From contig NZ_CAKKNC010000003.1 of the NCBI RefSeq assembly GCF_918741285.1, positions 1-64,000 on the forward strand: DNA of 64,000 bases, written 5' to 3'. Each line of letters starts with the position of its first letter. Position 1 is the first letter of the stretch. This document shows, piece after piece, positions 1 to 9,466 of this stretch. The DNA comes from Sphingobium sp. CECT 9361 (GTDB lineage Bacteria > Pseudomonadota > Alphaproteobacteria > Sphingomonadales > Sphingomonadaceae). The position numbers and the translations under genes are program-made. The notes under the pieces were generated by a model that was not told the DNA's origin, did not search any database, and saw only the letters and a program-made list of their open reading frames with translations.

Positions 1-421
1 GGCAGCCGGGTTTGCCGTGCATGAATTCGTCGGGCAGGATGATAGCGAAAGGTTCGTCGCCCACGATGTCGCGTGCGCACCAGATCGCGTGGCCAAGGCC
101 CAAAGGCTCCTGCTGACGGATGAAGACAGCGTTACCCGGAGCAAGGCGCGTGCCTTCGAGCGCCGACATATCCTTGCCGCGTTCGCGCTGCGTCGATTCG
201 AGTTCGAACGCCATGTCGAAATGGTCCTCGATCGCATTCTTCCCGCGACCGGTGACGAAGATCATCTGCTCGATGCCTGCTTCGATGGCTTCATCGACGG
301 CATATTGGATCAGGGGGCGGTCGACGACCGCTAGCAATTCCTTGGGCACTGCCTTGGTAGCGGGAAGGAAGCGGGTGCCGAGACCGGCGACAGGGAAAAC
401 AGCCTTGCGTATCCGTTTCAT
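1..421 (-). CDS. galU: UTP--glucose-1-phosphate uridylyltransferase (partial, N-terminal part)
   Basis: Makes UDP-glucose from UTP and glucose-1-phosphate in the cytoplasm, feeding envelope polysaccharide synthesis. The reverse strand from 421 reads [20 protein letters not shown] and continues with [10 protein letters not shown], the nucleotide-binding signature of the GalU family (G-x-G-T-R plus conserved Lys). Later segments such as [16 protein letters not shown] and ILPDEFM also match the family. About 140 codons are visible; the remainder lies beyond the left edge. The family is usually close to 290 residues, so roughly half is present. The ATG at 421 is well placed because the family normally begins with a short Lys/Arg-rich stretch before the beta strand carrying GLGTR. 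Confidence 0.93.
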   Translation of the reverse strand, partial: MKRIRKAVFPVAGLGTRFLPATKAVPKELLAVVDRPLIQYAVDEAIEAGIEQMIFVTGRGKNAIEDHFDMAFELESTQRERGKDMSALEGTRLAPGNAVFIRQQEPLGLGHAIWCARDIVGDEPFAIILPDEFMHGKPGC

Positions 422-535
422 ACTATGTCCGTTTTTATGGAGAGCAGGACGATCGGGTGTGCCCATGTGCCGACTGAAATGCCGACAGCATGGCCGATTT
501 CGTACCTAGGTCAAGATTTGCGATGCCGCGACTTG

Positions 536-2302
536 CTATTTCGCAACTGCGGTAGAAACCGCCCGGATCGGGGCAGGGCGTTGAAATTCCTGATTTGTCT
601 CGATCACGCGGCCGCAATGCCGGGCATCGAGATGGTTTCGCGACGCCTGCGTATTGCCATTTTGCCAGCGGGCCAGCGGGATGCCAAGCGGACGGAAGGC
701 CGTCCGGTCGAAGATCGCGACGTCATAGCGGGCGCAGAGGCGATCCAGCTTCGCCGGATCCAGCAGGGGCAGCGACAGGACGATGGGGCGGGTAAAGACG
801 CCGTGTTGCGGGCGGACGAGATCGGTCGCGAACACGCCGCCGCGCGGGTCCACCAGGACTATATCGGCATCGGTCGCGCGGATCAGGCGGTCGCTTTGGG
901 CATAAGGCGCGGCATAGACATGCGCGCGCCATGCGAAGAAGCCGGTGGTGAACAGCGCAAGGGCGCAGGCGACTAGTATCGGGCGGAGCGACACGGCGCG
1001 GTTGCGCGTAACGGCGATCCAGCCATAACCCGCAAGCAGGCAGAAGCTGCCGATATAGCCATGCATATAGCGGAAGCCCCAGCCATAGACCTGACTGGTC
1101 ATCAGCGCAGCACCAGCCGCGCAGCCGATGGCGAGGGGCAGTATGAGCGTCGGTCCGCGCAGCAGGCCGCGCCAGCCTGCGCCGATCACGGCCGCGACGG
1201 CGAGAGGCACGAGGAACAGATTGTTCCAGACGATGAAGCGGACCGAATAGGCCAGCGGATACCATTTTTTGAGGACGCGGGCGGCGAGGCTGGACACCTT
1301 GTCGGCCACGCCAGCCGACGGGCGGATGTCACTGGCGGGGCCGAACAGGTCGATCAGCAGGCTGGGCCAGAGTTTCTGCCAGACCACGACGATCATCACG
1401 CAGACCGAAGCATGGAACGCCAGCGCCCACCAGCGGCGCTGCAGCGCGAACCAGATGAGAAAGCCGATGAGGAAGATCAGGATGAAATGCCATTGATGCA
1501 TCCCGCCGGTAAGCAGCGCGATGGCAGCGGCAGTGATATGCCCCCGCCAGTCGCCCCGCAGCATGAAGGCCAGCCACAGCATGTTGAACGCGAAATGCCC
1601 TGTCATCGCATAAGGCGTCATCGCGGTGACGGTGAGCTGCGCTGAGGTGAGCCCCATCAGCATCGCGACCCACACGGCATCGGGGCGGTCGGGGAACAGG
1701 CGGCGAGCGCTGTGCCACAAGGCGCCGAGGCCGATGGCGAGCAAGGCAGGCGGCGCGAGATTGGCGTCGCCGATCCACGCGAAGGCAGCGCGGATGGCAC
1801 TGTTCACGGGCAGATAGTTGGCGGCCCAATAATGCGCTGCGCCGAAGGGGGAGTAGAATTCCGGCACCATCGCGCGGCGATAATCCAGCCATTCGGGCGG
1901 GATCGGCCAGGCGAGCCTGCCTGCGCCGAGATAAGCTGCGCCCAGTTCGGCCATTTCCTCGTCGCGGGAGAGGCTGTAATTCTGAAACACCAGATAGCGG
2001 CCTGCCCAGGCGACGAGCAGGGCAAGGAGGATGAGGCCGCCGATGCGCTTCCAATCAGGGTCGGGCCAGGCATAAGCCGATGCGCGATTGGCCCATGGCG
2101 ATAGCAGGGCGAGCACGGCAAGGCCGATCAGCAGGGCGGGAAAATCCTGATCGAGAAAGAAGATCTCCGTGATCCCGTGCCCAATGGCATAGGTGACATG
2201 CGCAAGAAACGCGCCGCCCGCGAGCAGCGCGAAGGCGAAGGTCCAGCCCAGCGTCCAGCGGGCAAACCCTCGTTGCTGCGATACTGTCGATGCTCCGGTC
2301 AT
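536..2302 (-). CDS. Multi-pass membrane protein, GT-C/ArnT-like glycosyltransferase superfamily (function unknown)
   Basis: 588 residues with about ten or more hydrophobic helices: the N-terminal half carries segments such as LLPAL-type runs around residues 20-90, and the middle holds several more (for example LTGGMHQWHFILIFLIGFLI-like). A soluble C-terminal tail of roughly 130 residues follows. The first extracytoplasmic loop contains an acidic SRDEEMAELG motif, in the position where GT-C enzymes such as ArnT/PMT keep their catalytic Asp/Glu. This suggests a polyprenyl-phosphate-sugar dependent transferase of the inner membrane, but acceptor and donor cannot be told. The frame is open a further 81 codons upstream; the ATG at 2302 is chosen because the upstream part overlaps the LysR gene and is basic and low in hydrophobicity. 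It lies 50 bases after the LysR gene on the same strand. Confidence 0.6.
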   Translation of the reverse strand: MTGASTVSQQRGFARWTLGWTFAFALLAGGAFLAHVTYAIGHGITEIFFLDQDFPALLIGLAVLALLSPWANRASAYAWPDPDWKRIGGLILLALLVAWAGRYLVFQNYSLSRDEEMAELGAAYLGAGRLAWPIPPEWLDYRRAMVPEFYSPFGAAHYWAANYLPVNSAIRAAFAWIGDANLAPPALLAIGLGALWHSARRLFPDRPDAVWVAMLMGLTSAQLTVTAMTPYAMTGHFAFNMLWLAFMLRGDWRGHITAAAIALLTGGMHQWHFILIFLIGFLIWFALQRRWWALAFHASVCVMIVVVWQKLWPSLLIDLFGPASDIRPSAGVADKVSSLAARVLKKWYPLAYSVRFIVWNNLFLVPLAVAAVIGAGWRGLLRGPTLILPLAIGCAAGAALMTSQVYGWGFRYMHGYIGSFCLLAGYGWIAVTRNRAVSLRPILVACALALFTTGFFAWRAHVYAAPYAQSDRLIRATDADIVLVDPRGGVFATDLVRPQHGVFTRPIVLSLPLLDPAKLDRLCARYDVAIFDRTAFRPLGIPLARWQNGNTQASRNHLDARHCGRVIETNQEFQRPAPIRAVSTAVAK

Positions 2303-2352
2303 GCGGGGCCTCTTTGCCGGGGGGGAGGGGGCGAGGCAAGAGGCGATGCGAC

Positions 2353-3255
2353 TCAGTGCGCATCGACCTCCCACGTTGGGACGGGGCCGTAGGTCTCGCG
2401 CAGAAAGCCGATGAGGGCGGCGACGGTTGGCGGGATCGTGGGGACGGGGGGATGGACAGCGTAGATGGCGATGTCCGACGAACCCGACACGTCCGGCAGT
2501 ACGCGCTGCAAGGTGCCGTCGGCCAGTTCGCGGTTCACGTCCCACAGGGAGCGCAAGGCTATGCCGACTCCGCCGATGGTCAGTTCACGCACGACTTCGC
2601 TGGAATTGGTCCGCACGTGGCTGATGCCATCCCAGCTTGTCGTGCCCTTGGGGCCGGTCAGACGCCAGGGCAGCTGGCCGGTGGCGGCGAGCAGGCGATG
2701 GGCAGCAAGGTCAGGGATCGTCTCAGGCGTACCATGCGCGGCAATATAGTCCGGCGCGGCGCACAGGACGCGGGCGCTGCGGGCGAGGCGATGGGCGGTC
2801 AGGCTTGGCGGAACGTCGGCGGTGATTCGGATGGCGATGTCGATGTCGCCGGAGAAGAGATCGACGAAGCCGTCCGACAGATCGAGCGACAGGTCGACGC
2901 GCGGGTGGACGCGCAGGAATGCCGCGATATGCGGGGCAAGGTGCAGGCGGCCGAAGGAGGTGGGGGCGGAAACGCGCAGCGCGCCGCTGGGGACGTCCGT
3001 CTGGCCTTGCACCCGGCTTTCCGCTTCCTTCAGCGCGACAACGATTGCCTTGAGATCGGCGTGGAGGCGTTGGCCTTGCGGCGTGAGCGCCATCTTGCGG
3101 GTGGAGCGGTGGAGGAGGCGGGTGCCGAGGCGATTTTCCAGACGAAGCAGGCGTTTGGATACCATTGCTGGGGACGTGTTGAGGGTGCGTCCTGCGGCGG
3201 ACAGGCTGCCCGCGGTGACGATCGCCATGAACAGGTCATAGTCGGGGTCCATCAT
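2353..3255 (-). CDS. LysR family transcriptional regulator
   Basis: 300 residues, a normal length for LysR regulators. The N-terminal winged helix-turn-helix is clear ([20 protein letters not shown], then [20 protein letters not shown] and the [15 protein letters not shown] wing). The rest matches the periplasmic-binding-like effector domain, with the typical [14 protein letters not shown] entry and [20 protein letters not shown] near the end. It starts with two consecutive ATG codons (3255 and 3252), so the exact first residue is uncertain. It is transcribed divergently from malate synthase G with a 113-base gap holding a candidate LysR site, so control of glyoxylate metabolism is a reasonable inference. 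The effector is unknown. The longer open frame upstream to 3576 overlaps malate synthase and is rejected. Confidence 0.9.
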   Translation of the reverse strand: MMDPDYDLFMAIVTAGSLSAAGRTLNTSPAMVSKRLLRLENRLGTRLLHRSTRKMALTPQGQRLHADLKAIVVALKEAESRVQGQTDVPSGALRVSAPTSFGRLHLAPHIAAFLRVHPRVDLSLDLSDGFVDLFSGDIDIAIRITADVPPSLTAHRLARSARVLCAAPDYIAAHGTPETIPDLAAHRLLAATGQLPWRLTGPKGTTSWDGISHVRTNSSEVVRELTIGGVGIALRSLWDVNRELADGTLQRVLPDVSGSSDIAIYAVHPPVPTIPPTVAALIGFLRETYGPVPTWEVDAH

Positions 3256-3295
3256 GCGCCTGCCCCCATTATTGCATAAAAGGAAAAACTGTTGC

Positions 3296-3307
3296 TGATG
3301 TTTATCA
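3296..3307. promoter_or_regulatory. Candidate LysR-type operator (TGAT-N4-ATCA)
   Basis: The sequence TGATGTTTATCA is a short dyad (TGAT and ATCA separated by four bases) of the T-N-A kind bound by LysR regulators. It lies about 41 bases before the LysR start and 62 bases before the malate synthase start, in the only gap between the two divergent genes. The dyad is short and could occur by chance. Confidence 0.35.
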
Positions 3308-3368
3308 TCTACCGGCTGTAATGGCGATGGTCTATAGCGGCGGCATAGTGCAAGATCAGGAGTGTGAC

Positions 3369-5468
3369 ATGGGCATCGTTCAGAAGGCAGGCATCGGCGT
3401 CGCAACGGAGCTGGCGACCTTCGTCGAGACGCAGGCGTTGCCGGGCACCGGCATTGCGGCGGAGGCTTTCTGGCAGGGTGTGTCAGATATTTTCGCCAAG
3501 TTTGCGCCGAAGAACGCGGCTTTGCTGGCCAAGCGCGATGATATGCAGGCGCAGATTGACGCATGGCATCAGGCACGCGCAGGCAAGCCCCTCGACATGG
3601 CCGAGTATCAGGCGTTTCTGCGCGAGATCGGCTATCTGGTGCCGGAGCCTGCGCCGTTCGCGATTACTTCGACCAAGGTGGACGATGAACTGGCGACGCT
3701 GGCGGGGCCGCAACTGGTCGTGCCCATCCTGAATGCGCGCTTTCTGCTGAATGCCGCCAATGCGCGCTGGGGCAGCCTGTACGATGCACTGTATGGGACG
3801 GATGCTTTGCCGGGCAAGGCGGAAGGCAAGGGTTATGACGCCGCGCGCGGGGCGCAGGTCATTGCGTGGGCGAAGGCGTTTCTGGACAAGGCTGTGCCGC
3901 TTGCGGCGGGGTCATGGGCGGACTGGACTGGCGGGGAACTGGCATTGCGCAATCCGGCGCAGATGGTCGGGCGTAACGGCGACAATCTCGTGTTGCAAAA
4001 CAATGGGCTGCACATCGAAGTTGTGATCGATGCTGCGCACCCCATCGGCAAGACCGATCCGGCGGGCATTGCCGACGTGATCCTCGAATCCGCGCTGTCG
4101 ACGATCTGCGATCTGGAGGATTCGGTCGCGGCGGTCGATGCGGCGGACAAGGTCGCGGCCTACACCAACTGGCTGGGGCTGATGAAAGGCGATCTGGAGG
4201 ACACGTTCGAAAAGGGCGGGGCGATGATGACGCGCCGGCTGAACGCGGATCGCAGCTATACGGCAGCCGATGGCAGCACCGTCACGTTGCCGGGACGCAG
4301 CCTGCTGTTCGTGCGCAATGTCGGGCATCTTATGACCAACCCTGCGGTGCAACTGGCCGATGGCAGCGAAGCGCCCGAAGGCATTCTGGATGGGATCATG
4401 ACCAGCCTGATTGCGCTGCATGACCTGAAGCGCGCGGGCGCTTTCGTGAATAGCCGCGCGGGCAGCATCTATATCGTGAAGCCCAAGATGCACGGGCCGG
4501 AGGAAGTCGCGTTCACCAACGACCTGTTCGATGCGATCGAGGATATGCTGGGGCTGGAACGTTACACGATCAAGGTCGGCGTGATGGACGAGGAACGGCG
4601 GACATCGGCGAACCTCGCCGCGTGCATCCATGCCGTGAAGGACCGGATCGTCTTCATCAACACCGGCTTCCTCGACCGGACCGGCGACGAGATGCACACG
4701 TCGATGCAGGCCGGGCCGATGATCCGCAAGGGCGACATGAAGACGTCGAGCTGGATCAAGTCCTATGAGGATCGCAATGTGCAGATCGGGCTGGCTTGCG
4801 GCTTGTCGGGCAAGGCGCAGATCGGCAAGGGCATGTGGGCCGCACCGGATCGGATGGCCGACATGCTGGAGCAGAAGATCGGGCATCCGATGACGGGCGC
4901 GAACACCGCATGGGTGCCTTCGCCGACCGCCGCTACTCTGCACGCGACGCATTATCACAGCGTCGACGTCTTCGCGCGGCAGGAAGAGCGCAAGGCGGAG
5001 CCGGTTGCCAGCCTCGACGCGCTGCTGACCATCCCGGTTGCTGCGGGCGTCAACTGGTCGGAACAGGACGTGCGCGACGAGCTGGACAATAATGCGCAGG
5101 GCATATTGGGTTATGTCGTGCGCTGGATCGATCAGGGCGTTGGCTGTTCCAAGGTGCCGGACATTCACGACATCGGCCTGATGGAAGATCGCGCAACGCT
5201 GCGCATTTCGTCGCAACATATGGCGAACTGGCTGCTGCATGGCGTGTGTTCGGCGGAGCAGGCCGACGCGGCGCTGGAGCGGATGGCGGCGAAGGTCGAT
5301 GCGCAGAATGCAGGCGATCTGCTGTACCGCCCAATGGCCGGCAATGCAGAGACCAGCCTGGCCTATCAGGCGGCGCGCGCACTGGTGTTCGAGGGGTTGA
5401 CGCAGCCCAACGGCTATACCGAACCGCTGCTCCATGCCTATCGCGCGCGGGTCAAGTCGGCGGCGTAA
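3369..5468 (+). CDS. glcB: Malate synthase G
   Basis: Condenses glyoxylate with acetyl-CoA to malate in the glyoxylate cycle; cytoplasmic. At 699 residues it is close to the usual 720-odd for the G isoform. Visible family segments include the metal/glyoxylate site regions [16 protein letters not shown], the long inserted alpha/beta region, [31 protein letters not shown], and the C-terminal plug with [19 protein letters not shown]. The ATG at 3369 is chosen over the in-frame ATG at 3321 because AGGAG ends 6 bases before it and homologous proteins start near the MGIVQKAG segment. No isocitrate lyase gene is in the window. The divergent LysR gene is the likely regulator. Confidence 0.96.
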   Translation: MGIVQKAGIGVATELATFVETQALPGTGIAAEAFWQGVSDIFAKFAPKNAALLAKRDDMQAQIDAWHQARAGKPLDMAEYQAFLREIGYLVPEPAPFAITSTKVDDELATLAGPQLVVPILNARFLLNAANARWGSLYDALYGTDALPGKAEGKGYDAARGAQVIAWAKAFLDKAVPLAAGSWADWTGGELALRNPAQMVGRNGDNLVLQNNGLHIEVVIDAAHPIGKTDPAGIADVILESALSTICDLEDSVAAVDAADKVAAYTNWLGLMKGDLEDTFEKGGAMMTRRLNADRSYTAADGSTVTLPGRSLLFVRNVGHLMTNPAVQLADGSEAPEGILDGIMTSLIALHDLKRAGAFVNSRAGSIYIVKPKMHGPEEVAFTNDLFDAIEDMLGLERYTIKVGVMDEERRTSANLAACIHAVKDRIVFINTGFLDRTGDEMHTSMQAGPMIRKGDMKTSSWIKSYEDRNVQIGLACGLSGKAQIGKGMWAAPDRMADMLEQKIGHPMTGANTAWVPSPTAATLHATHYHSVDVFARQEERKAEPVASLDALLTIPVAAGVNWSEQDVRDELDNNAQGILGYVVRWIDQGVGCSKVPDIHDIGLMEDRATLRISSQHMANWLLHGVCSAEQADAALERMAAKVDAQNAGDLLYRPMAGNAETSLAYQAARALVFEGLTQPNGYTEPLLHAYRARVKSAA

Positions 5469-5577
5469 CGACCACTCAACTCGGCGCATTTCGAAAACTG
5501 CGCCGGGAACCGTCCCTAACCTCGATCATTCTTTATGCAGCAGGTCGATAACGACCTATACATGAAGGAGAATTCTC

Positions 5578-5760
5578 ATGGGCGAACTGACCGACAAGGC
5601 CAAGGGTCTGGCGAACGAAGCGGCTGGCAATGTGAAGCAAGCCGTGGGCGACGCACGCAACGATCCGGGCCAGGTGGCCGAAGGCAAAGCCCAGGAAAAG
5701 AAGGGCGAGGCCCAGAACCTTAAAGGCTCTGTAAAGGGCGCGCTTGGCGACAAGGTCTGA
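5578..5760 (+). CDS. CsbD family stress-response protein
   Basis: 60 residues, highly charged, with the family's repeated pattern (KAKGLANEAAGNVKQAVGD, then GQVAEGKAQEKKGEAQNLKG). CsbD-like proteins are small, abundant, general-stress induced proteins of unknown biochemical role. AAGGAGA precedes the ATG at a good distance, implying strong translation. The gene stands alone between malate synthase and a strong terminator, so it is probably monocistronic. Confidence 0.9.
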   Translation: MGELTDKAKGLANEAAGNVKQAVGDARNDPGQVAEGKAQEKKGEAQNLKGSVKGALGDKV

Positions 5761-5792
5761 GGATAGCAATCCTCGCCTGACGCAGCGTTCGG

Positions 5793-5829
5793 AAAGGGTC
5801 GCACCGGCTATGCTGGTGCGACCCTTTTT
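5793..5829 (+). terminator. Rho-independent terminator after csbD-like gene
   Basis: A perfect 13-base-pair stem (AAAGGGTCGCACC at 5793-5805 with GGTGCGACCCTTT at 5815-5827), a nine-base loop and a run of T follow the csbD-like stop codon by 32 bases. Confidence 0.9.
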
Positions 5830-5852
5830 CTATGGCTCTCACCCTACGGGAG

Positions 5853-5878
5853 ATGTACGTACAAAAATGTATGTACAT
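5853..5878. promoter_or_regulatory. Imperfect palindrome upstream of scoAB, possible operator
   Basis: ATGTACGTACA (5853-5863) and TGTATGTACAT (5868-5878) form an inverted repeat matching at 10 of 11 positions around a 4-A spacer. It lies after the csbD terminator and about 180 bases before scoA, so it would belong to the scoAB promoter region. The shape is typical of a dimeric repressor site (TetR or GntR type), but no such regulator gene is adjacent. The rest of 5830-6058 shows no gene. Confidence 0.4.
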
Positions 5879-6058
5879 CATAGCGGATTTTACGTGTCGA
5901 CTTATTGGCGACCGTATCGCGACGCCTGCAAACGGACGTCGTTTGGTCCGGAATAGCGACCCTGTTCAACGCGTTCGGCATTAGCCAAATTGACCCGCGC
6001 GTTTGTGCCGCTTATGGGCGTTTCATCTTCGCGATCTTTGAACAAAGGGGCCATGCCT

Positions 6059-6769
6059 ATGAAGAAGCTGTATCCTGACGCCGCCGCTGCTCTGGAAGGT
6101 CTTTTGTTCGATGGCATGCACGTCTGCGCAGGTGGTTTTGGCCTGTGCGGTATCCCTGAGCGCCTGATCGATGCGATCCGCGACGCCGGGACGAAGGACC
6201 TGACCATCGCGTCCAATAATGCCGGGATCGACGGCGAAGGGCTTGGCAAGCTGCTGCGCACGCGGCAGGTGAAAAAGATGATCGCCAGCTATGTCGGTGA
6301 GAATAAGGAGTTCGAGCGGCAGTATCTGGCAGGTGAGCTGGAAGTGGAGTTCTGTCCGCAGGGCACTTTGGCCGAACGCTGCCGCGCTGGCGGTGCGGGC
6401 ATCCCCGGTTTTTACACCAAGACGGGCGTCGGTACGCAGGTGGCCGAAGGCAAGGAAGTGAAGAATTTCGACGGTCAGGATTATATTCTTGAGCGCGGCA
6501 TCTTCGCCGATCTGGCCATCGTCAAGGCGTGGAAAGCAGACGAGAGCGGCAATCTGATTTTCCGCAAGACGGCGCGCAATTTCAATCAGCCGATGGCGAC
6601 CGCCGCGAAAATCTGCGTCGCGGAAGTCGAGGAAGTGGTGCCGGTCGGCAGCCTCGATCCGGACGGCATTCACCTGCCCGGTGTCTATGTGAAGCGCATG
6701 ATTATCGGCGCGCCGTATGACAAGAAGATAGAGTTCCGTACCGTTCGCCAGAAGGAAGTTGCCGCATGA
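6059..6769 (+). CDS. scoA: Succinyl-CoA:3-ketoacid CoA-transferase subunit A
   Basis: Alpha subunit of the two-subunit SCOT enzyme, which moves CoA from succinyl-CoA to acetoacetate so ketone bodies or short-chain acids can be used. The 236 residues show the family's N-terminal pattern (DGMHVCAGGFGLCGIPERLI), the CoA-binding GGAGIPGFYTKTGVGT segment and LPGVYVKRMI near the end. The ATG at 6059 gives the usual MKKLYPDAAAAL start and has AGGGG about 8 bases upstream; an in-frame ATG at 6053 has poorer spacing. It overlaps scoB by ATGA, so translation is probably coupled. The thiolase at 28091 could act in the same pathway. Confidence 0.95.
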   Translation: MKKLYPDAAAALEGLLFDGMHVCAGGFGLCGIPERLIDAIRDAGTKDLTIASNNAGIDGEGLGKLLRTRQVKKMIASYVGENKEFERQYLAGELEVEFCPQGTLAERCRAGGAGIPGFYTKTGVGTQVAEGKEVKNFDGQDYILERGIFADLAIVKAWKADESGNLIFRKTARNFNQPMATAAKICVAEVEEVVPVGSLDPDGIHLPGVYVKRMIIGAPYDKKIEFRTVRQKEVAA

Positions 6770-7401
6770 GCTGGACCCGTGACGAAATGGCGGCGCGCGC
6801 CGCAAGGGAATTGCAGGACGGTTTCTATGTAAACCTGGGCATCGGCATTCCGACGCTGGTCGCCAATCACATTCCTGAAGGCGTCGAAGTGACGTTGCAG
6901 TCCGAAAACGGCATGCTGGGCATCGGGCCTTTCCCGTTCGAGGGCGAGGAAGACGCGGACCTGATCAATGCCGGCAAACAGACGATCAGCGAATTGCCCA
7001 ACACCGCCTATTTTTCCAGCGCGGACAGCTTTGCGATGATCCGTGGCGGGCATATCGATTTGACCGTGCTTGGCGCGATGGAAGTCGCGGAAAATGGCGA
7101 CATCGCCAACTGGATGATTCCGGGCAAGATGATCAAGGGCATGGGCGGCGCGATGGATCTGGTCGCGGGCGTCAAGAAGATCATCGTGGTGATGGAACAT
7201 AGCAGCAAGAATGGCGATCCCAAGTTCATTCCCGCTTGCACACTGCCGCTGACAGGCAAGAATGTGGTGGATATGATCATCACCGACATTGCCGTCTTCC
7301 AGCGCCCTGACCATGACAGCCCGTTCAAGCTGATCGAGATGGCGCCGGGCATCACGGCGGAAGACGTGAAGGCGAGGACGACGGCCCATTACATCTTATA
7401 A
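6766..7401 (+). CDS. scoB: Succinyl-CoA:3-ketoacid CoA-transferase subunit B
   Basis: Beta subunit carrying the catalytic glutamate. The motif SENGMLGIG (around residues 46-54) holds the Glu that forms the CoA thioester intermediate. Other family segments: NLGIGIPTLVANHIP near the N-terminus, GAMEVAENGDIANW and the PGKMIKGMGGAMDLV glycine-rich stretch. The 211 residues are the standard length. It starts inside the scoA stop region (ATGA overlap). Confidence 0.96.
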   Translation: MSWTRDEMAARAARELQDGFYVNLGIGIPTLVANHIPEGVEVTLQSENGMLGIGPFPFEGEEDADLINAGKQTISELPNTAYFSSADSFAMIRGGHIDLTVLGAMEVAENGDIANWMIPGKMIKGMGGAMDLVAGVKKIIVVMEHSSKNGDPKFIPACTLPLTGKNVVDMIITDIAVFQRPDHDSPFKLIEMAPGITAEDVKARTTAHYIL

Positions 7402-7432
7402 GATCAAACGTAAGGCCCCCAAACGGGGCATA

Positions 7433-8704
7433 TTGTCCGGCGCACGTATCAAGATTGTCGCCGGGGTGTTGGCCGGTGGCGTCGTCCTCGGGCTGGCGGC
7501 GTGGCCGTGGCGCGGGCCGATGGCTCCCGCCGTGCGGTGGCCGATCGAAGCCTTCGCCGCGCAACCCAAATTGCCGCTCAAGCCATCCGAATGGCATGGC
7601 AAGATCGATTATCGCGCGCTCGACAGCCGGATCAGGGCCTTGATGCACGATCCGTCCATGACCGGGCTCACCGCTGCCGTGGTCGAGGACGGGCGGCTGT
7701 CCTTCGTGCAGGGCTATGGCCTCGCCTCCACCGAGACGGGTGAGCCAGTCGATGAGCGGACGACGTTCCGCTGGGCGTCGCTGTCCAAGGGAGTGGCAGG
7801 CACGCTGAGTGCGCGGCTGGCGGAGGACGGCGTTTTCTCGTTGTCCGATCCGGTCGGGAAATTCCCGACGAGCCTGCGCCTGCCAGGCGATGCCCAGCGC
7901 CGCCTGACGCTGGAGCAATTGCTGTCGCAGCGCACGGGCCTGCCCAAAAATGCGTATGATGACCGGCTGGAGGCTGGTCAGGAGCCGGTGGCGATCCGGC
8001 AGAGTCTGGCGAAGGTCGCCGATATGTGTCCGCCGGGAACCTGCCACAGCTATCAGAATGTCGCATATGACACGATCAGCGAAGTGATTGGCGCGTCGAT
8101 GGGCAAGCCCTATGGTGCCGTCGCCAATACGCGACTGTTCCAGCCGCTCGGCATGTTCGGCGCGAGCGTGGGTCTGGATGGGCTGGTCAAATCCAAAAAC
8201 TGGGCGCGGCCGCATCGGGGTCGGCGGATATTGCCGGTGCTCGATTATTATTACCGCGTTCCGGCGGCGGCGGGGGTCAATTCGACCATCGTCGATCTGG
8301 CGCGCTGGATGCAGGCGCAAATGGGTCTGGCGCGCGATATGCTGCCTTCCGACGTGCTGGCGACGATCCAGACGCCGCGGGTCAACACGCCGCGCCCTTA
8401 TGGTAGTTCGGCTTTGGGCCGCGAGCTCAAAAGCCCCGGCTATGGCCTTGGAATGCGCAGCTTTACCTATAAGGAGCACCGGCTTGTTGGGCATAGCGGG
8501 GCGGTGGCTGGCTATCGGTCGGCGATGATGTTCGATCCGACGACGAAGACTGGTATCGTGCTGCTGTGGAACAGTGAGTCGTCCATTCCGTGGCGGTTGC
8601 AGCCGGAATTGTTCGACATGGCCTATGGATTGCCCTTCCATGACTGGCTGGATCTGAAGCCCGGTCTGGCGGACAAGGATGTGGCGCAGGTACAAACGCG
8701 GTAG
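7433..8704 (+). CDS. Serine beta-lactamase-like hydrolase (class C / esterase family), exported
   Basis: 423 residues with a basic start, a hydrophobic segment at about residues 7-22 (signal anchor or signal peptide) and a penicillin-binding-protein-like fold. The three active-site boxes are visible: SxxK in WASLSKG, YxN in HSYQNVAYD and an HSG in VGHSGAVAGYRS that takes the KTG position. This composition fits beta-lactamase-family esterases and D-peptidases as well as true AmpC enzymes, so resistance cannot be inferred. No ATG or GTG opens the frame ahead of the hydrophobic segment; the TTG at 7433 has GGGG a few bases upstream and is the most likely start. It follows scoB by 31 bases and precedes a GST gene by 10 bases, so co-transcription is possible. 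Confidence 0.8.
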   Translation: MSGARIKIVAGVLAGGVVLGLAAWPWRGPMAPAVRWPIEAFAAQPKLPLKPSEWHGKIDYRALDSRIRALMHDPSMTGLTAAVVEDGRLSFVQGYGLASTETGEPVDERTTFRWASLSKGVAGTLSARLAEDGVFSLSDPVGKFPTSLRLPGDAQRRLTLEQLLSQRTGLPKNAYDDRLEAGQEPVAIRQSLAKVADMCPPGTCHSYQNVAYDTISEVIGASMGKPYGAVANTRLFQPLGMFGASVGLDGLVKSKNWARPHRGRRILPVLDYYYRVPAAAGVNSTIVDLARWMQAQMGLARDMLPSDVLATIQTPRVNTPRPYGSSALGRELKSPGYGLGMRSFTYKEHRLVGHSGAVAGYRSAMMFDPTTKTGIVLLWNSESSIPWRLQPELFDMAYGLPFHDWLDLKPGLADKDVAQVQTR

Positions 8705-8714
8705 GGGGACGCCG

Positions 8715-9401
8715 ATGACATATACGCTGATTACTGCAAACCGGAATTATTCGAGCTGGTCGCTGCGCCCGTGGATGCTGATGAAGGCGCTGGACATTCC
8801 CTTTGCCGACCGGATCGAACCGTTCACGGCGGATAGCAATTACGAAGCGTTTCGCGTCTTTTCCCCGACCGGGGCGGTGCCGTGCCTGATCGACGGCGCG
8901 CGGACGGTGTGGGATTCGCTGGGCATAGCGCTGTATCTGGCGGACCGGCACGCCGGCGTGTGGCCTGCCGATGAGGGCGCGCGGGCATGGGCGCAGTCTG
9001 CGGTTGCCGAGATGCACAGCGGCTTTTCAGCCTTGCGGAACGATTGCACGATGAATGTCGGCGTCCGCGTCGCGCCCAAGCCGATGTCGGCGGCGCTGCA
9101 GAAGGACATTGCGCGGATCGCAGAATTGTGGGGGCAGGGGTTAGCCGACTTTGGTGGGCCATGGCTTGCAGGTCCAGCTTTCACGGTGGTCGATGCCTTC
9201 TTCGCGCCGGTCGCGTTCCGCGTGCGGACCTATGGGCTGGACGTGGGTGCGGCGGGGCAGGCGTGGGTCGACCGCATCATCGCGCATCCGGCCATGCAGC
9301 AGTGGGAAGCCGAAGCACTGGCCGAAAGCTGGCGTGAGGTCGGGCATGAGGCGGAGTTGGCCGCTTGCGGTACGATTACGGCGGACTATCGGACGGCGTA
9401 G
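8715..9401 (+). CDS. Glutathione S-transferase family protein
   Basis: 228 residues. The N-terminal thioredoxin-like half (TLITANRNYSSWSLRPWMLM) has the NYSSWS/RPW pattern of a GST subgroup related to maleylacetoacetate isomerase-like enzymes; the GAVPCLID cis-Pro and the DSLGIALYLAD segment (glutathione-binding Asp/Ser) follow. The C-terminal helical domain has the FTVVDAFFAPVAFR N-capping motif. AGGGGG lies 8 bases before the ATG. The substrate is unknown. Confidence 0.9.
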   Translation: MTYTLITANRNYSSWSLRPWMLMKALDIPFADRIEPFTADSNYEAFRVFSPTGAVPCLIDGARTVWDSLGIALYLADRHAGVWPADEGARAWAQSAVAEMHSGFSALRNDCTMNVGVRVAPKPMSAALQKDIARIAELWGQGLADFGGPWLAGPAFTVVDAFFAPVAFRVRTYGLDVGAAGQAWVDRIIAHPAMQQWEAEALAESWREVGHEAELAACGTITADYRTA

Positions 9402-9466
9402 AAATATTGTTACGCGCGGTGCCCCATCCTCTTTAACCATCGCAAAGTTGGCGCTAGAGGGACGGC

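Noticed and set aside
3912..5489. A 525-codon open frame antisense to malate synthase G
   Set aside because: The sense strand encodes a complete malate synthase; the antisense product is Arg/His-rich without recognisable folds.
7433..8704. Calling the serine hydrolase an AmpC beta-lactamase controlled by the BlaI pair
   Set aside because: It is 5 kb from blaI, has HSG instead of KTG, and no TACA-N2-TGTA dyad was seen before it.
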